Below are positions 25,193-34,000 of a stretch of 64,000 nt of DNA, piece by piece. The stretch is from the NCBI RefSeq assembly GCF_003664185.1, contig NZ_RCCS01000006.1:372001-436000 (forward strand), read 5' to 3'. Position 1 is the first letter of the stretch; every line of letters begins with the position of its first letter. The position numbers were made by a program, and so were the translations under genes. Origin of the DNA: Tenacibaculum discolor (lineage in GTDB: Bacteria; Bacteroidota; Bacteroidia; Flavobacteriales; Flavobacteriaceae). The notes beneath the pieces are model-generated. The model had not been told where the DNA came from. It did not search any database and worked only from the letters and a program-made list of their open reading frames with translations.

Positions 25193-26803
25193 TTATTTTA
25201 GTTTAGAATATTGGTGTAATTTTTTCCATTGCCATTTATAGGTATGTCTTTTGTCATTTTTATAGTCCATATAATTATCAGTTTTATTGTCTTTAAATTG
25301 ATGTTTAGCTCTTTTAGTCTTATCAACCTTACCCTCATTAAAAGTATGTCTTAGACCTAAAGCGTGCATTACTTCGTGTATAATATTCTCTGTAGCTATT
25401 TTACCATCTGGATCTAAGACTAAATAAGCTATTCCTTCATTTGTAGGTGATATACCTCCTGATGTGTCATAGGTACCATCTGATTTAATATCTTTTTCAT
25501 TAACACATTTTTGATTGATAAAGTACACTGTTATTTTATTTATATCTCGATTACTATGTGTTTCATTAATGTAATGTAAAACAACATGTTTTCTACTTCT
25601 TTCAATATAGTTGCCTATTTTATTATCAAAATGTGTTTTCAAGAAACCATGTTTTTTTAGCTTTTGCGAATATTCAGTAAAATCTAATACCTTAGGGCTA
25701 TTATTTGTAATAGTAACATCAATCAAAGCGGGGTTTAATCCTTTTTTTAGAGAATCTTCTAGTTTTTGTTTATCAACTTTATTCTCAAGAGCTCCTTTAT
25801 CAGTATCATTACCTTGAATTTCCACAAAGTACCACTCTAGGTCTATAGTTTTGGGTTTAGGGTAGTATATATTAAGAGCACCAACGGTTAATTTATCATC
25901 CGCTTTTATAAGGATTTGCGCTGGGGTTACATTGTTATTTTTACATGTAACTTTTACCTCTTTTACGCCTTTTAAATTTTTAGGTTCAAAACTAAAGTCT
26001 GGGTGTTCTTCAAAAGCTATGCTCTCATATTGTTTAGCCTTCTTTTTAGTATCCCAATCTAGTTTTAATTCTACTGTTTGGTTTTTTCTTATACTTATCC
26101 AATTTGGTATATACTCTTCATCTAAAATTTTTTCTGAAAGAGGTTTGTATTCTTTCTTTAATTTTTCATAACCCGATATTACTATAGTTTCTTTAGGAAT
26201 GCTATCAAAACCAAAAATTCCGTCTTTTATATCACGGCTTCTAGCAGCCTCTACCATTATTTTAAAAGGCTTTTTTTCTTTTTGAGTTTCTTTATTTTCT
26301 TTCGCTTTATAAGGCATTTCTTTTATAGGCGGTATAAAACTTTCTTGCCAAGGTTTTATATGACGTGTTGGGCTTTTTTTACGCCAATCGGTACTATTAT
26401 TAAAAAAGCGATAATCTTGCATTGCAGGCGATATGGTTAAGATAACCTTAGCACCTTCTTGGTTATCAAAAGTCTCATCGTAATTGATAAGTACACCATC
26501 TTGAAAGTTGTATTGGAATAGTTCTACTCCACCAAAATCATCTTCATAAAAAACTACTTTACCATCTCTTAATTGATAACGATTAAAAGGATAACGTATT
26601 TTTTTATTGTCATTTCTATTAGCTAAAATCCATTCAATAAAGGCGTCATCGTACATTTCTGGTTTAAAAGCAACCGTAAAAGTTCCTCCCATTAAGGCAG
26701 AGGTAGGTTTACCATTCCAGTCAGTAAGTCTATTATAATCTAAGTTGGTAGAAAGTAATTCTCGTTCCTCCCCACATACAAAAAGTTTAGCTTTTATATT
26801 CAT
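25193..26803 (-). CDS. Evolved TssD (Hcp-like) type VI tube protein with C-terminal metzincin-like metalloprotease
   Basis: 536 aa from the ATG at 26803. Residues 1-150 match Bacteroidota TssD tube proteins (MNIKAKLFVCGEERELL, SALMGGTFTVAFKPE, AKVILTISPAMQDYRFF, ending in the W-x-K segment). A middle part (about 190-330) looks like Ig-type beta domains. The C-terminal part has HEVMHALGLRH at 476-486, the HEXXHXXGXXH zinc signature of metzincins, and a Met-turn-like NYMDY with M512. So the protein would build into the tube and carry a protease. No signal peptide is present, as expected for a type VI cargo. The divergent module at 27111 is the companion effector. Confidence 0.85.
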   Translation of the reverse strand: MNIKAKLFVCGEERELLSTNLDYNRLTDWNGKPTSALMGGTFTVAFKPEMYDDAFIEWILANRNDNKKIRYPFNRYQLRDGKVVFYEDDFGGVELFQYNFQDGVLINYDETFDNQEGAKVILTISPAMQDYRFFNNSTDWRKKSPTRHIKPWQESFIPPIKEMPYKAKENKETQKEKKPFKIMVEAARSRDIKDGIFGFDSIPKETIVISGYEKLKKEYKPLSEKILDEEYIPNWISIRKNQTVELKLDWDTKKKAKQYESIAFEEHPDFSFEPKNLKGVKEVKVTCKNNNVTPAQILIKADDKLTVGALNIYYPKPKTIDLEWYFVEIQGNDTDKGALENKVDKQKLEDSLKKGLNPALIDVTITNNSPKVLDFTEYSQKLKKHGFLKTHFDNKIGNYIERSRKHVVLHYINETHSNRDINKITVYFINQKCVNEKDIKSDGTYDTSGGISPTNEGIAYLVLDPDGKIATENIIHEVMHALGLRHTFNEGKVDKTKRAKHQFKDNKTDNYMDYKNDKRHTYKWQWKKLHQYSKLK

Positions 26804-27110
26804 AGTTTTTTTGCCCCTAAAGATATAAAAACATTTAAAAAACAAGTAATTAGTTTTTTGAATTTTAAACTATTTACCTTAAAATACCGTGTTGTATCAA
26901 CAACCAAATTATAATTATACAACAACCTTTAATAGTTTAACCAGTTTCTAGTTCAGGGCAAAATTTTAATACACAAATTCTTAAAGTTTAATTTAATTAC
27001 CTTTTTTGCTATATTAGCTAGCACTAAATTAAAACATTAAAAATTGCAAAAAAGCCTGCCTATACCACCTTTGTGGTTATATGGCAATAGGCAAAAAAAC
27101 AAAAAAAACT
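26804..27110. promoter_or_regulatory. Divergent control region between two type VI effector modules
   Basis: About 300 AT-rich bases with no gene. It must hold the promoters of both TssD genes, but I cannot point to a clear TAnnTTTG pair. It contains GTTGTAT (26891-26897) facing ATACAAC (26917-26923), similar in form to the cassette arms elsewhere, and an imperfect hairpin (TATACCAC/GTGGTTATA, 27061-27081) before the ATG at 27081. Confidence 0.4.
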
Positions 27111-27821
27111 ATGGCATTTGTAACAAAATTACTAATAGAACAAAGAGAAATAGAGGTTATATCATATCAATTTGGGTTCAAAAAAAATACAGAAGAACAA
27201 AACAAACCAATTTCTTCAACTAGCTTTAATGGGCTTGAAATAGAAATTGAATCTACCGAAAACACGTACTTTGAAGAATGGATGAATAGTGAGAAATCGA
27301 AAGATAAAATTGAACTACAAATTTTCTATCCTTATTTGGAAGGTGGTTCTAAAATTATGACTTTTTTCGACTGCTATCTTATAGGTTTTCATACAGATTT
27401 TTCTTCCAACAATACCGAACCAATGAAAGATAGATTGAGAATAACTTGTGGAGGTGTTAAAGCACCTTATTCACAAATCGAATACTCTACCTCATGGAGA
27501 AAAACGTTATCTCCAAAAAACGAATATAAAAGTACAACCCCTATTGTAGAGTATAAACAAGATGGCACTAAAAAACTATTAAATTACTTCATTACAGATA
27601 CTAATGATAGCATAATAGATAATTATAAAGAAAATGATATTATTTTTTTAAATATTAAAACCAAAAATAGAGTTGGCGATTTTTTAACGTTAAACATAAA
27701 AGATGCAGATTATGATTTTGAATACAATGGAAAAGTTTTATCCAACGATATTTTAAAAGATATTAAAATTGTAAATGATTTGATGAAAGTTAAATTAAAG
27801 GTTGTTAAGCCTAAAAAATAA
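27111..27821 (+). CDS. TssD (Hcp-like) type VI tube/carrier protein with beta-rich extension
   Basis: 236 aa from the ATG at 27111 (MAFVTKLLIEQ), which fits the usual TssD start (MAF.AKL); an in-frame ATG at 27081 would add ten lysine-rich residues. Residues 1-125 follow the TssD pattern: SSTSFNGLEIEIEST, a central FEEW, then DRLRITCGGVKAP, ending in W. TssD alone is about 130 residues, so residues 130-236 are an extra beta domain (YKENDIIFLNIKTKN, ADYDFEYNGKVLSND) likely to be a cargo adaptor. It lies four bases before the effector gene and is surely co-translated. Confidence 0.82.
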   Translation: MAFVTKLLIEQREIEVISYQFGFKKNTEEQNKPISSTSFNGLEIEIESTENTYFEEWMNSEKSKDKIELQIFYPYLEGGSKIMTFFDCYLIGFHTDFSSNNTEPMKDRLRITCGGVKAPYSQIEYSTSWRKTLSPKNEYKSTTPIVEYKQDGTKKLLNYFITDTNDSIIDNYKENDIIFLNIKTKNRVGDFLTLNIKDADYDFEYNGKVLSNDILKDIKIVNDLMKVKLKVVKPKK

Positions 27822-27825
27822 AGCT

Positions 27826-28656
27826 ATGAGAAAAACAGGATTTACTATATCATTTGAAGATGGAGAAAGAAGAACCGTACAACTACAGGCTGTTGCTGTT
27901 GAAACCAATTTAGTGTTATATGGAAGTGGGTTTTTAGAGCCTAATTCTTCTGGAGGTGGGCACGATACGGGAGATGGCTTTAAAAAAATTGCTGAAGCTA
28001 GACATAAGATAAATCAAAAAAACAACCCGAAAGCAAACAATGTAATCAAATATTGCCCTACAGATACAGAATTTTTTGAGTTCATTAATAATTCTAAAGA
28101 GATAAAAAGACTGGATGTTTACTGTCATGGTTGGCTTGATGGTATTAATTTAGGAGGGTTTAAAGGAAAAAGAAAAATAAACGGTATAGAAATGGATAGT
28201 GCTAAGATAGATTGGATGGATAAAAACCAAGATAAAGGTAAGGATTTAAGAAGAGTGGAAACACGTGAAAATCTATACTTAAATAGCACAGAAAAAACTG
28301 AACTAACCAAATTACAGTCTTCTTCTTTTTCTACTAATACAGAAGTGTATTTTTGGGGATGTAACATAGGAGGGCAATTAAGCCCTAAAGGAATACATGT
28401 TGCTAATAACAACCCCTTTATTAAAGACCCAAAAATTTCCTTTGCTCATAAATTTGCCATAAAAATAGGAAAAGGAAATGTATATGTTTTAGTAGGAAAA
28501 GGAAATGCAGCTGGTTCTATGTTTAAAAGAAATTCTAAAAAAGAAAATGTTTATAGTGATGGAGAAATGATTCCTGCAAATATTTCATATAATCATGGAA
28601 ACAAAAATACTATTACAATAAAAGCAACAAAATATTTTAAAAAATTTCCTATTTAA
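27826..28656 (+). CDS. Putative type VI effector with His/Cys protease-like (CHAT/C80/DUF4347-like) domain
   Basis: 276 aa from the ATG at 27826. A strand ending in a catalytic-type histidine (LDVYCHGWLDGINLGG, H101) and a second strand ending in a cysteine (EVYFWGCNIGG, C179) match the arrangement of caspase-like clan CD proteases and DUF4347 proteins, where these two residues form the dyad. A third segment (AHKFAIKIGKGNVYVLVGKGN) resembles the following strand-helix. The first 50 residues differ and may fit the carrier. No signal peptide is seen. Genes for two lipoproteins follow directly, and decayed copies of residues 215-265 occur at 29171 and 29792. The activity is predicted from pattern only. 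Confidence 0.68.
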   Translation: MRKTGFTISFEDGERRTVQLQAVAVETNLVLYGSGFLEPNSSGGGHDTGDGFKKIAEARHKINQKNNPKANNVIKYCPTDTEFFEFINNSKEIKRLDVYCHGWLDGINLGGFKGKRKINGIEMDSAKIDWMDKNQDKGKDLRRVETRENLYLNSTEKTELTKLQSSSFSTNTEVYFWGCNIGGQLSPKGIHVANNNPFIKDPKISFAHKFAIKIGKGNVYVLVGKGNAAGSMFKRNSKKENVYSDGEMIPANISYNHGNKNTITIKATKYFKKFPI

Positions 28657-28665
28657 AAATTAATT

Positions 28666-29166
28666 ATGAATAAAAAACTTTTTTTAGTAATACTATTAAT
28701 TAATGCTTTTACTATTTCATGTTCACATAAAACACAAGTAAAAGAAAATAAATCATATTATCTTATAGTCAATAATTTAAAGAATGTAACCACTTTACCA
28801 GATGAAAACTTTTATCCAAAAGGAGATAGTATTATTGCTAAGGCTCTAGATAATTTTAAAAAAATAACACCCCAACTCATCGAGAAGATTAGTGACACAA
28901 CAAAAACCAAGTATAAATATGCAGATTCTTTTTTTTATTCAGTTGGAGATGTTGCTATTGAAATACTTTCTATAGGTGATAATGATTTTAAACTACCAAT
29001 GAGAAGCATTATTGAAAATGAATTTAAGATTCACAATAAAAATGATTCATTTGATTTGATATTTTATGATTTTTTTCATCAGAATACTCCTAAAGTTAAT
29101 TTAGAAAACAGAAAAAAATTAAAAGCTGCAACTAAAAAGTGGTATAATGAATCGATTAATAAATAA
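28666..29166 (+). CDS. Lipoprotein, candidate immunity protein 1
   Basis: 166 aa, lipobox at MNKKLFLVILLINAFTISC. The body is all-helical in appearance (YPKGDSIIAKALDNFKKITPQLIEKISDTT) and ends RKKLKAATKKWYNESINK. It is a paralogue of the protein at 29285-29791: both contain a xxFYPKGDSI / FFPKGDSI element, a VGD-A-I element and a WY-x-x-x-INK end. It lies 9 bases after the effector gene. Envelope anchoring would suit protection from a protease delivered to the periplasm. The immunity role is inferred from context. Confidence 0.7.
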   Translation: MNKKLFLVILLINAFTISCSHKTQVKENKSYYLIVNNLKNVTTLPDENFYPKGDSIIAKALDNFKKITPQLIEKISDTTKTKYKYADSFFYSVGDVAIEILSIGDNDFKLPMRSIIENEFKIHNKNDSFDLIFYDFFHQNTPKVNLENRKKLKAATKKWYNESINK

Positions 29167-29170
29167 AAAA

Positions 29171-29245
29171 AGGAAAATATTTATAAAGATGGGAAACGCT
29201 TCCTGTTAATATTTCTAAGAAAAAAATAACATAAATACAATTAAC
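29171..29245 (+). pseudogene. Decayed effector C-terminal tip, copy 1
   Basis: Directly after immunity gene 1, the sequence aligns with effector bases about 28539-28610: AAAAAAGGAAAATATTTATA against AAAAAAGAAAATGTTTATAG, then GATGGGAAACG, TTCCTG and AATATTTC shared in order. It is out of frame and too short to be coding. The effector residues represented are KKENVYSDGEMIPANIS. Confidence 0.75.
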
Positions 29246-29284
29246 ATTGATGTAATAGAATATTAAAAAACTCCCTTTATAGAT

Positions 29285-29791
29285 ATGAAGCCAATAATAT
29301 ATATTATAATTTCATCTATGATTTCTTGTTCTTCTCTTACAGCACAAAATACTAAGGACAAAACAAAATACTATGCAGATAAAGAAATTGTTAAAGACTT
29401 AAAACGTGTAACAAATTTTCCTGATGATTATTTTTTTCCTAAAGGTGATAGCATTTGTCAAAAAATATTAAGCCATGGAAAATCAATAACTCCTTTATTG
29501 ATAAATGAGATAGATAACACTTCTAATTCAGATTATATAGAAGCTGGTGTTATTCGATATAAAGTTGGAGACATAGCTATTAACCTAATAGATCATTTGT
29601 ATAATAACATTGAATTACCCATAAAAAAATTACTTTCTGATGAGTTTTTTAGTGAAGACACTAACAAATATCAATATGTAGTATTATACAATAAAGTATT
29701 TTTTTATAACTCTAAAAAAAAGAACTTGCAAAATAGAATACGTTTTAAAGAAGTTATAAAAAATTGGTATTATAAACCTATTAATAAATAA
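29285..29791 (+). CDS. Lipoprotein, candidate immunity protein 2 (paralogue)
   Basis: 168 aa. The signal MKPIIYIIISSMISC ends in a lipobox cysteine. It aligns along its whole length with the protein at 28666-29166 (KRVTNFPDDYFFPKGDSICQKIL, YKVGDIAINLIDHLYNNIELPIKKLL, KEVIKNWYYKPINK). It is separated from copy 1 by an effector remnant and followed by another, so it seems to have come with a different toxin tip. It may be an orphan immunity gene against an effector variant of other strains. Confidence 0.7.
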   Translation: MKPIIYIIISSMISCSSLTAQNTKDKTKYYADKEIVKDLKRVTNFPDDYFFPKGDSICQKILSHGKSITPLLINEIDNTSNSDYIEAGVIRYKVGDIAINLIDHLYNNIELPIKKLLSDEFFSEDTNKYQYVVLYNKVFFYNSKKKNLQNRIRFKEVIKNWYYKPINK

Positions 29792-29932
29792 AAGACAATG
29801 TAGATGCTTTTGTAGAAAAGGGTAGTCTGGCTAGTTCTGTATTAAAAAAATCAAAAGAGGAAGTTTTTATGATAGAGATGTTACCTGTAATATAGCTACT
29901 AATCACAAATGTGTAAATACTATAAGACTGAA
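29792..29932 (+). pseudogene. Decayed effector C-terminal tip, copy 2
   Basis: In frame from 29792 the translation KDNVDAFVEKGSLASSVLKK, then SKEEVFMIEMLPVI and a stop, aligns with effector residues 216-253 (KGNVYVLVGKGNAAGSMFKR, then NSKKENVY and EMIPANI). Similarity continues past the stop (ATCACAAATGTGTAAATACTATA against the effector's 3' end). There is no start codon, so it is an untranslated remnant. Confidence 0.8.
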
Positions 29933-30061
29933 TTTTGTCAATTGATTATGAGTTAATTAATTGTTTTTAGCCACTGATAAGCTACGATTTAAATATGTAA
30001 AATAGTCACGGTTTTATACATAAACATTACTACCAATTAATAAATACTTTCACACTATTAT

Positions 30062-30685
30062 CTATTTCTTTTTAACACGTAACTTCTCAACTTCCTCAAT
30101 AGTAAGACCTGTATTTTTAGCAATCAGTTCGTTATCTAACCCACTTCTTTTGAAAGCTTTGGCAATTTCTATTTTCTCATTACGTTTAGCTATTTCAGCA
30201 GCTTCTTTTTTTAGACGCTGCTCTAACACGTATTTGGGTACATATTTAGTACTTTTTTTAAGTTCATCTAGCAATCCTATATCTCCAAAACTAAGATAGC
30301 TCTTCTCAGATATTATAAGATGGTCTACCACTTCAGTATCTACAATAATGCCTACTTGTATTAAACGGTCAGAAATATCTTTGTCAGCCTCAGAAGGTTT
30401 TAATTCACCACTTGGATGGTTATGGCATAATATGATTTTAACAGCTCTTTTTTGCAACGCAAAGCTAAATACCTCCATAGGCTCTACCAAGGTTGCATTG
30501 ACAGTTCCTAAACTTATAAGTTCAATAAAAAGAATACGGTTGTTATTAGCTAAACCAATAACCCAAAAATGTTCACGGTTTTGGTCTATTTTATTATCTC
30601 TTAATAAAATGCGTTGCATAATTCCGTAAATATCATCGGAATTTAAGATTTTTATCTTCTCTTGTTCTGTCAATTTTATATCCAT
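30062..30685 (-). CDS. RadC-like JAB-domain protein
   Basis: 207 aa. The JAB/MPN metalloprotease-type motif is seen as ILCHNHPSGELKPSEADKDIS (residues about 96-116), preceded by NREHFWVIGLANNNRI. This is the C-terminal domain of RadC without its HhH part, as commonly found on Bacteroidota mobile elements and near defence genes. The C-terminus carries a charged helix and a short HTH-like end (LIAKNTGLTIEEVEKLRVKKK). The biochemical role is not settled. It is 56 bases from the tracrRNA 3' end and reads in the same direction. Confidence 0.85.
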   Translation of the reverse strand: MDIKLTEQEKIKILNSDDIYGIMQRILLRDNKIDQNREHFWVIGLANNNRILFIELISLGTVNATLVEPMEVFSFALQKRAVKIILCHNHPSGELKPSEADKDISDRLIQVGIIVDTEVVDHLIISEKSYLSFGDIGLLDELKKSTKYVPKYVLEQRLKKEAAEIAKRNEKIEIAKAFKRSGLDNELIAKNTGLTIEEVEKLRVKKK

Positions 30686-30740
30686 AGAAACAAATGTAAG
30701 ATTTTATCTCTTAATGTTTACCAATTCTAATTGTGGTAAT

Positions 30741-30827
30741 AAAAAAAGCGACAAAGTAATACCTTGCCGCTTTAAATGTTTTCACAACGGAATAATCCTT
30801 ATTGTGAATTGATTTCAAAATTGTACT
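30741..30827 (-). ncRNA. tracrRNA of the type II-C CRISPR system
   Basis: On the minus strand the anti-repeat (30826-30801, TACAATTTTGAAATCAATTC then ACAAT) is complementary to the 5' half of the CRISPR repeat, with a 1-nt bulge (AAAA against AAA). A small nexus hairpin GGATTATTCC (30799-30790) follows, and then the terminator: AGCGGCAAGG (30771-30762) pairs over ten bases with CTTTGTCGCT (30756-30747), loop TATTA, then T7. A -7-like TATATTAG lies directly upstream of the anti-repeat. The 5' end is therefore estimated near 30827. Confidence 0.88.
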
Positions 30828-31017
30828 GCTAATATACGTTTTTTTAATTTAGTCGTTTACGGATTGTCGTATATCAAATAACTTTTTTTTACTTATTTTT
30901 AAATCATTAAGTAATTCGTTTCTTAATTAAACAATTGCTGTTTTTTCCTCTTAAAAACAAAACACATATCATAAGTTCACTCTTGTGTTGTCAACTAGTA
31001 TAAAAAAGCGAAATAAA

Positions 31018-34000
31018 ATGACTAAAAAAATTTTAGGTTTAGATTTAGGTACCAATTCAATTGGTTGGGCGTTGGTAGAAGAAGCTGAAAATAATTCGGA
31101 AGAATCAAAAATTATAAAGTTAGGAGTTAGAATAACTCCTTTAACTGTTGATGAAAAAACCGACTTTGAAAGAGGACGCCCTTTAAGTACAAATACTGAA
31201 AGAACCTTAAAGCGTGGAGCAAGAAGAAACTTACAACGGTATAAGCTAAGAAGAGAAGCTTTAATTAATGAGTTAATCAATCATAATATTATCTCAAAAG
31301 AAACTCCATTAACAGAAATAGGAAAAAATACAACGCATCAAACTTTATATCTAAGAGCTAAGGCAGCAAAAGAAGGGATTGAACTAGAGGACTTTGCAAA
31401 AATATTATTAAGTATCAATAAAAAAAGAGGTTATAAAAGTAGTAGAAAAGCAAGGAATGAAGAAGAAGGGGTCGCTATTGATGGAATGTCAATAGCAAAA
31501 GAGCTTTACGAAAATAACTTAACACCAGGAGAATATGTACTAAATTTATTAGAACAAAATAAAAAATACATTCCTGATTTTTATAAATCTGATTTACATA
31601 ATGAGTTCAATAAAATATGGGAAAATCAACAGAAGTATTATTCACAAACTCTTAACGAGCCATTATATAAAAAGCTGCAAGGAAAAAACAAAAAACAAAC
31701 ATGGGCTATTTGTAAAACTCCTTTTAACTTAGTTGGAATCACACAAAAAGGAACAGCAAATGAAAAAAGGTTAGAACGTTATCAGTGGCGCACAAAGGGA
31801 TTGACTGAAAAATTAGAACTTGAACATTTAGCTATTGTCCTTCAAGAAATTAATAATGACTTGAACAAATCGAGCGATTATTTAGGCGCAATTTCTGACA
31901 GAAGTAAAGAGTTACATTTTAAAAAAATAACCGTAGGAGAATATCTTCACCAACAAATTCAAGAAAACCCACATAACTCACTAAAAAATCAAGTTTTTTA
32001 CAGGCAAGATTATATGGATGAATTTGAAAAAATATGGTCTGTACAAACACAATTTCACAAAGAACTAACGCTGCCTTTAAAAGAAAAAATTCGAGATATT
32101 ATTATTTTTTATCAACGAAAATTAAAATCACAAAAAGGACAATTAGACTTTTGTCAGTTTGAAAGTTGGGAGCAAGAGTATGTGAACGATACAACCAATA
32201 AAAAAACGAAGAGGCGCATTGGTCGTCGTGTTGTATCTAAATCATCCCCGTTATTCCAAGAGGTTAAAATTTGGCAGATACTAAACAATCTTATTTTTTC
32301 TAATAAAAACACAGGCGACCACATTGCTATTAACGATTTAGATAGAAACATAATTGATGAAATTTTCCAAGAATTAAACCTTAGAGGTGAGCATAAAGCA
32401 GCCAGTGTACTTAAGATTCTTAAAAAGCATATAGTGCTAGGAAAGCAAAGTGATTGGAAAGCTAACCACGAAAAAATTGAAGGAAATACTACTAACAAAG
32501 CACTATATGATGTTTATCAAAAAATTGCGGAGTTAGAAGGGTATGGTTTTGATTGGGAAAAGAAAACAGCAACAGCTATTAAAGAAGAGTTAAAAGCTGT
32601 TTTTTCTGAAATAGGAATAAATCAGGATATTTTAGAATTTAACGGAATACTACAGGGTAAAAAATTTGAAAATCAGGCAAGTTATCAGTTATGGCATTTG
32701 CTTTATGCATCTGAAGAAGATTTTAACAAAGTTAGTAAAGAAGACCAAATGATTTATGGGAATAATGCTGTAAGTTTAAAGAAAAAGTTAGTTTCAAAAT
32801 TTGGTTTTAAACCTGAACATGCAAAAATGTTAGCCAGTATTTCTTTTCCTCAAGACTATGGAAATTTATCAAGCAAAGCGTTAAAAAAGATTTTACCCGA
32901 ACTTCAAAAAGGATATACTTTTTCCGAAGCCTGTAAAAATGTGGGTTATAACCACTCTAATAGTTTCACAAAAGAAGAACTTGAAAATAGAGAACTCAAA
33001 GACAAACTTGAACTCATTAAAAAAAATAGTTTAAGAAACCCCGTTGTAGAAAAAATTTTAAACCAAACTGTTAACGTAGTAAATCAAATTATAGAAACCT
33101 ACGGAAAACCTGATGAAGTACGTATAGAATTAGCTAGAGAGCTTAAAAAATCAGCTGATGAACGTAGTAAAATGACTAGGAATATTACTGAGGCAACCAA
33201 AAGAAACCAAGATATAAAAAAGCTAATCATTAAAGATTTTGGTATTCCAAATCCAACCAAAAATGATGTAATTCGTTATCGTCTTTATGAAGAACTATCA
33301 AGTAACGGGTATAAAACACTGTTTACAAACAAAAAAATAAATAAAGAAGATATTTTTTCAAAAAAAATAGATATTGAACATATTATTCCTAAAGCTTTAG
33401 TATTTGATGATTCCTTTTCAAACAAAACACTCGCATATAGAGAAGTAAATTTAGAAAAGAGTAATACTACAGCTTTCGACTTTATTAACAACAGCAATCA
33501 TTCAGGAATAGAAGACTATAAATTAAGGGTTGAGAGTTTGTATAAAGACGGAAAAATATCGCCTGCAAAAAGGAAGAAATTGTTAATTTCTAAAGAAGAT
33601 ATTTCAGATGATTTTATTGAAAGAGACCTACGAAACAGTCAGTACATCGCTAAAAAAGCAAAGGCAATGTTGTTCGAGGTATTTCCTAAAGTAGTTTCTA
33701 CCACAGGAAGTATTACTGATAAATTAAGAGAAAATTGGGATTTAATCAATGTAATGAAAGAACTTAATTTACCAAAATATCGTGCTTTAGGACTCACGGA
33801 ATATGAAGAACGCTTAAATAAAGGGACTGGAAAAATAAGGAAACATGAAGTAATAAAAGATTGGACGAAAAGAAACGACCATCGTCATCATGCAATGGAC
33901 GCTTTAACAGTTGCTTTTACCACACACAACCATATTCAATACATCAACAATTTAAGTGCTAGAAAGCTTACAAATCACAAGAAGCACAAAATTATACTAA

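Noticed and set aside
26891-26923. Empty cassette (GTTGTAT/ATACAAC)
   Set aside because: Arms are only seven bases and no GTATAA element follows; could be chance.
33285-33497. Minus-strand reading frames inside cas9 and other long genes
   Set aside because: They lie antisense to well-supported coding sequences and have no family features.
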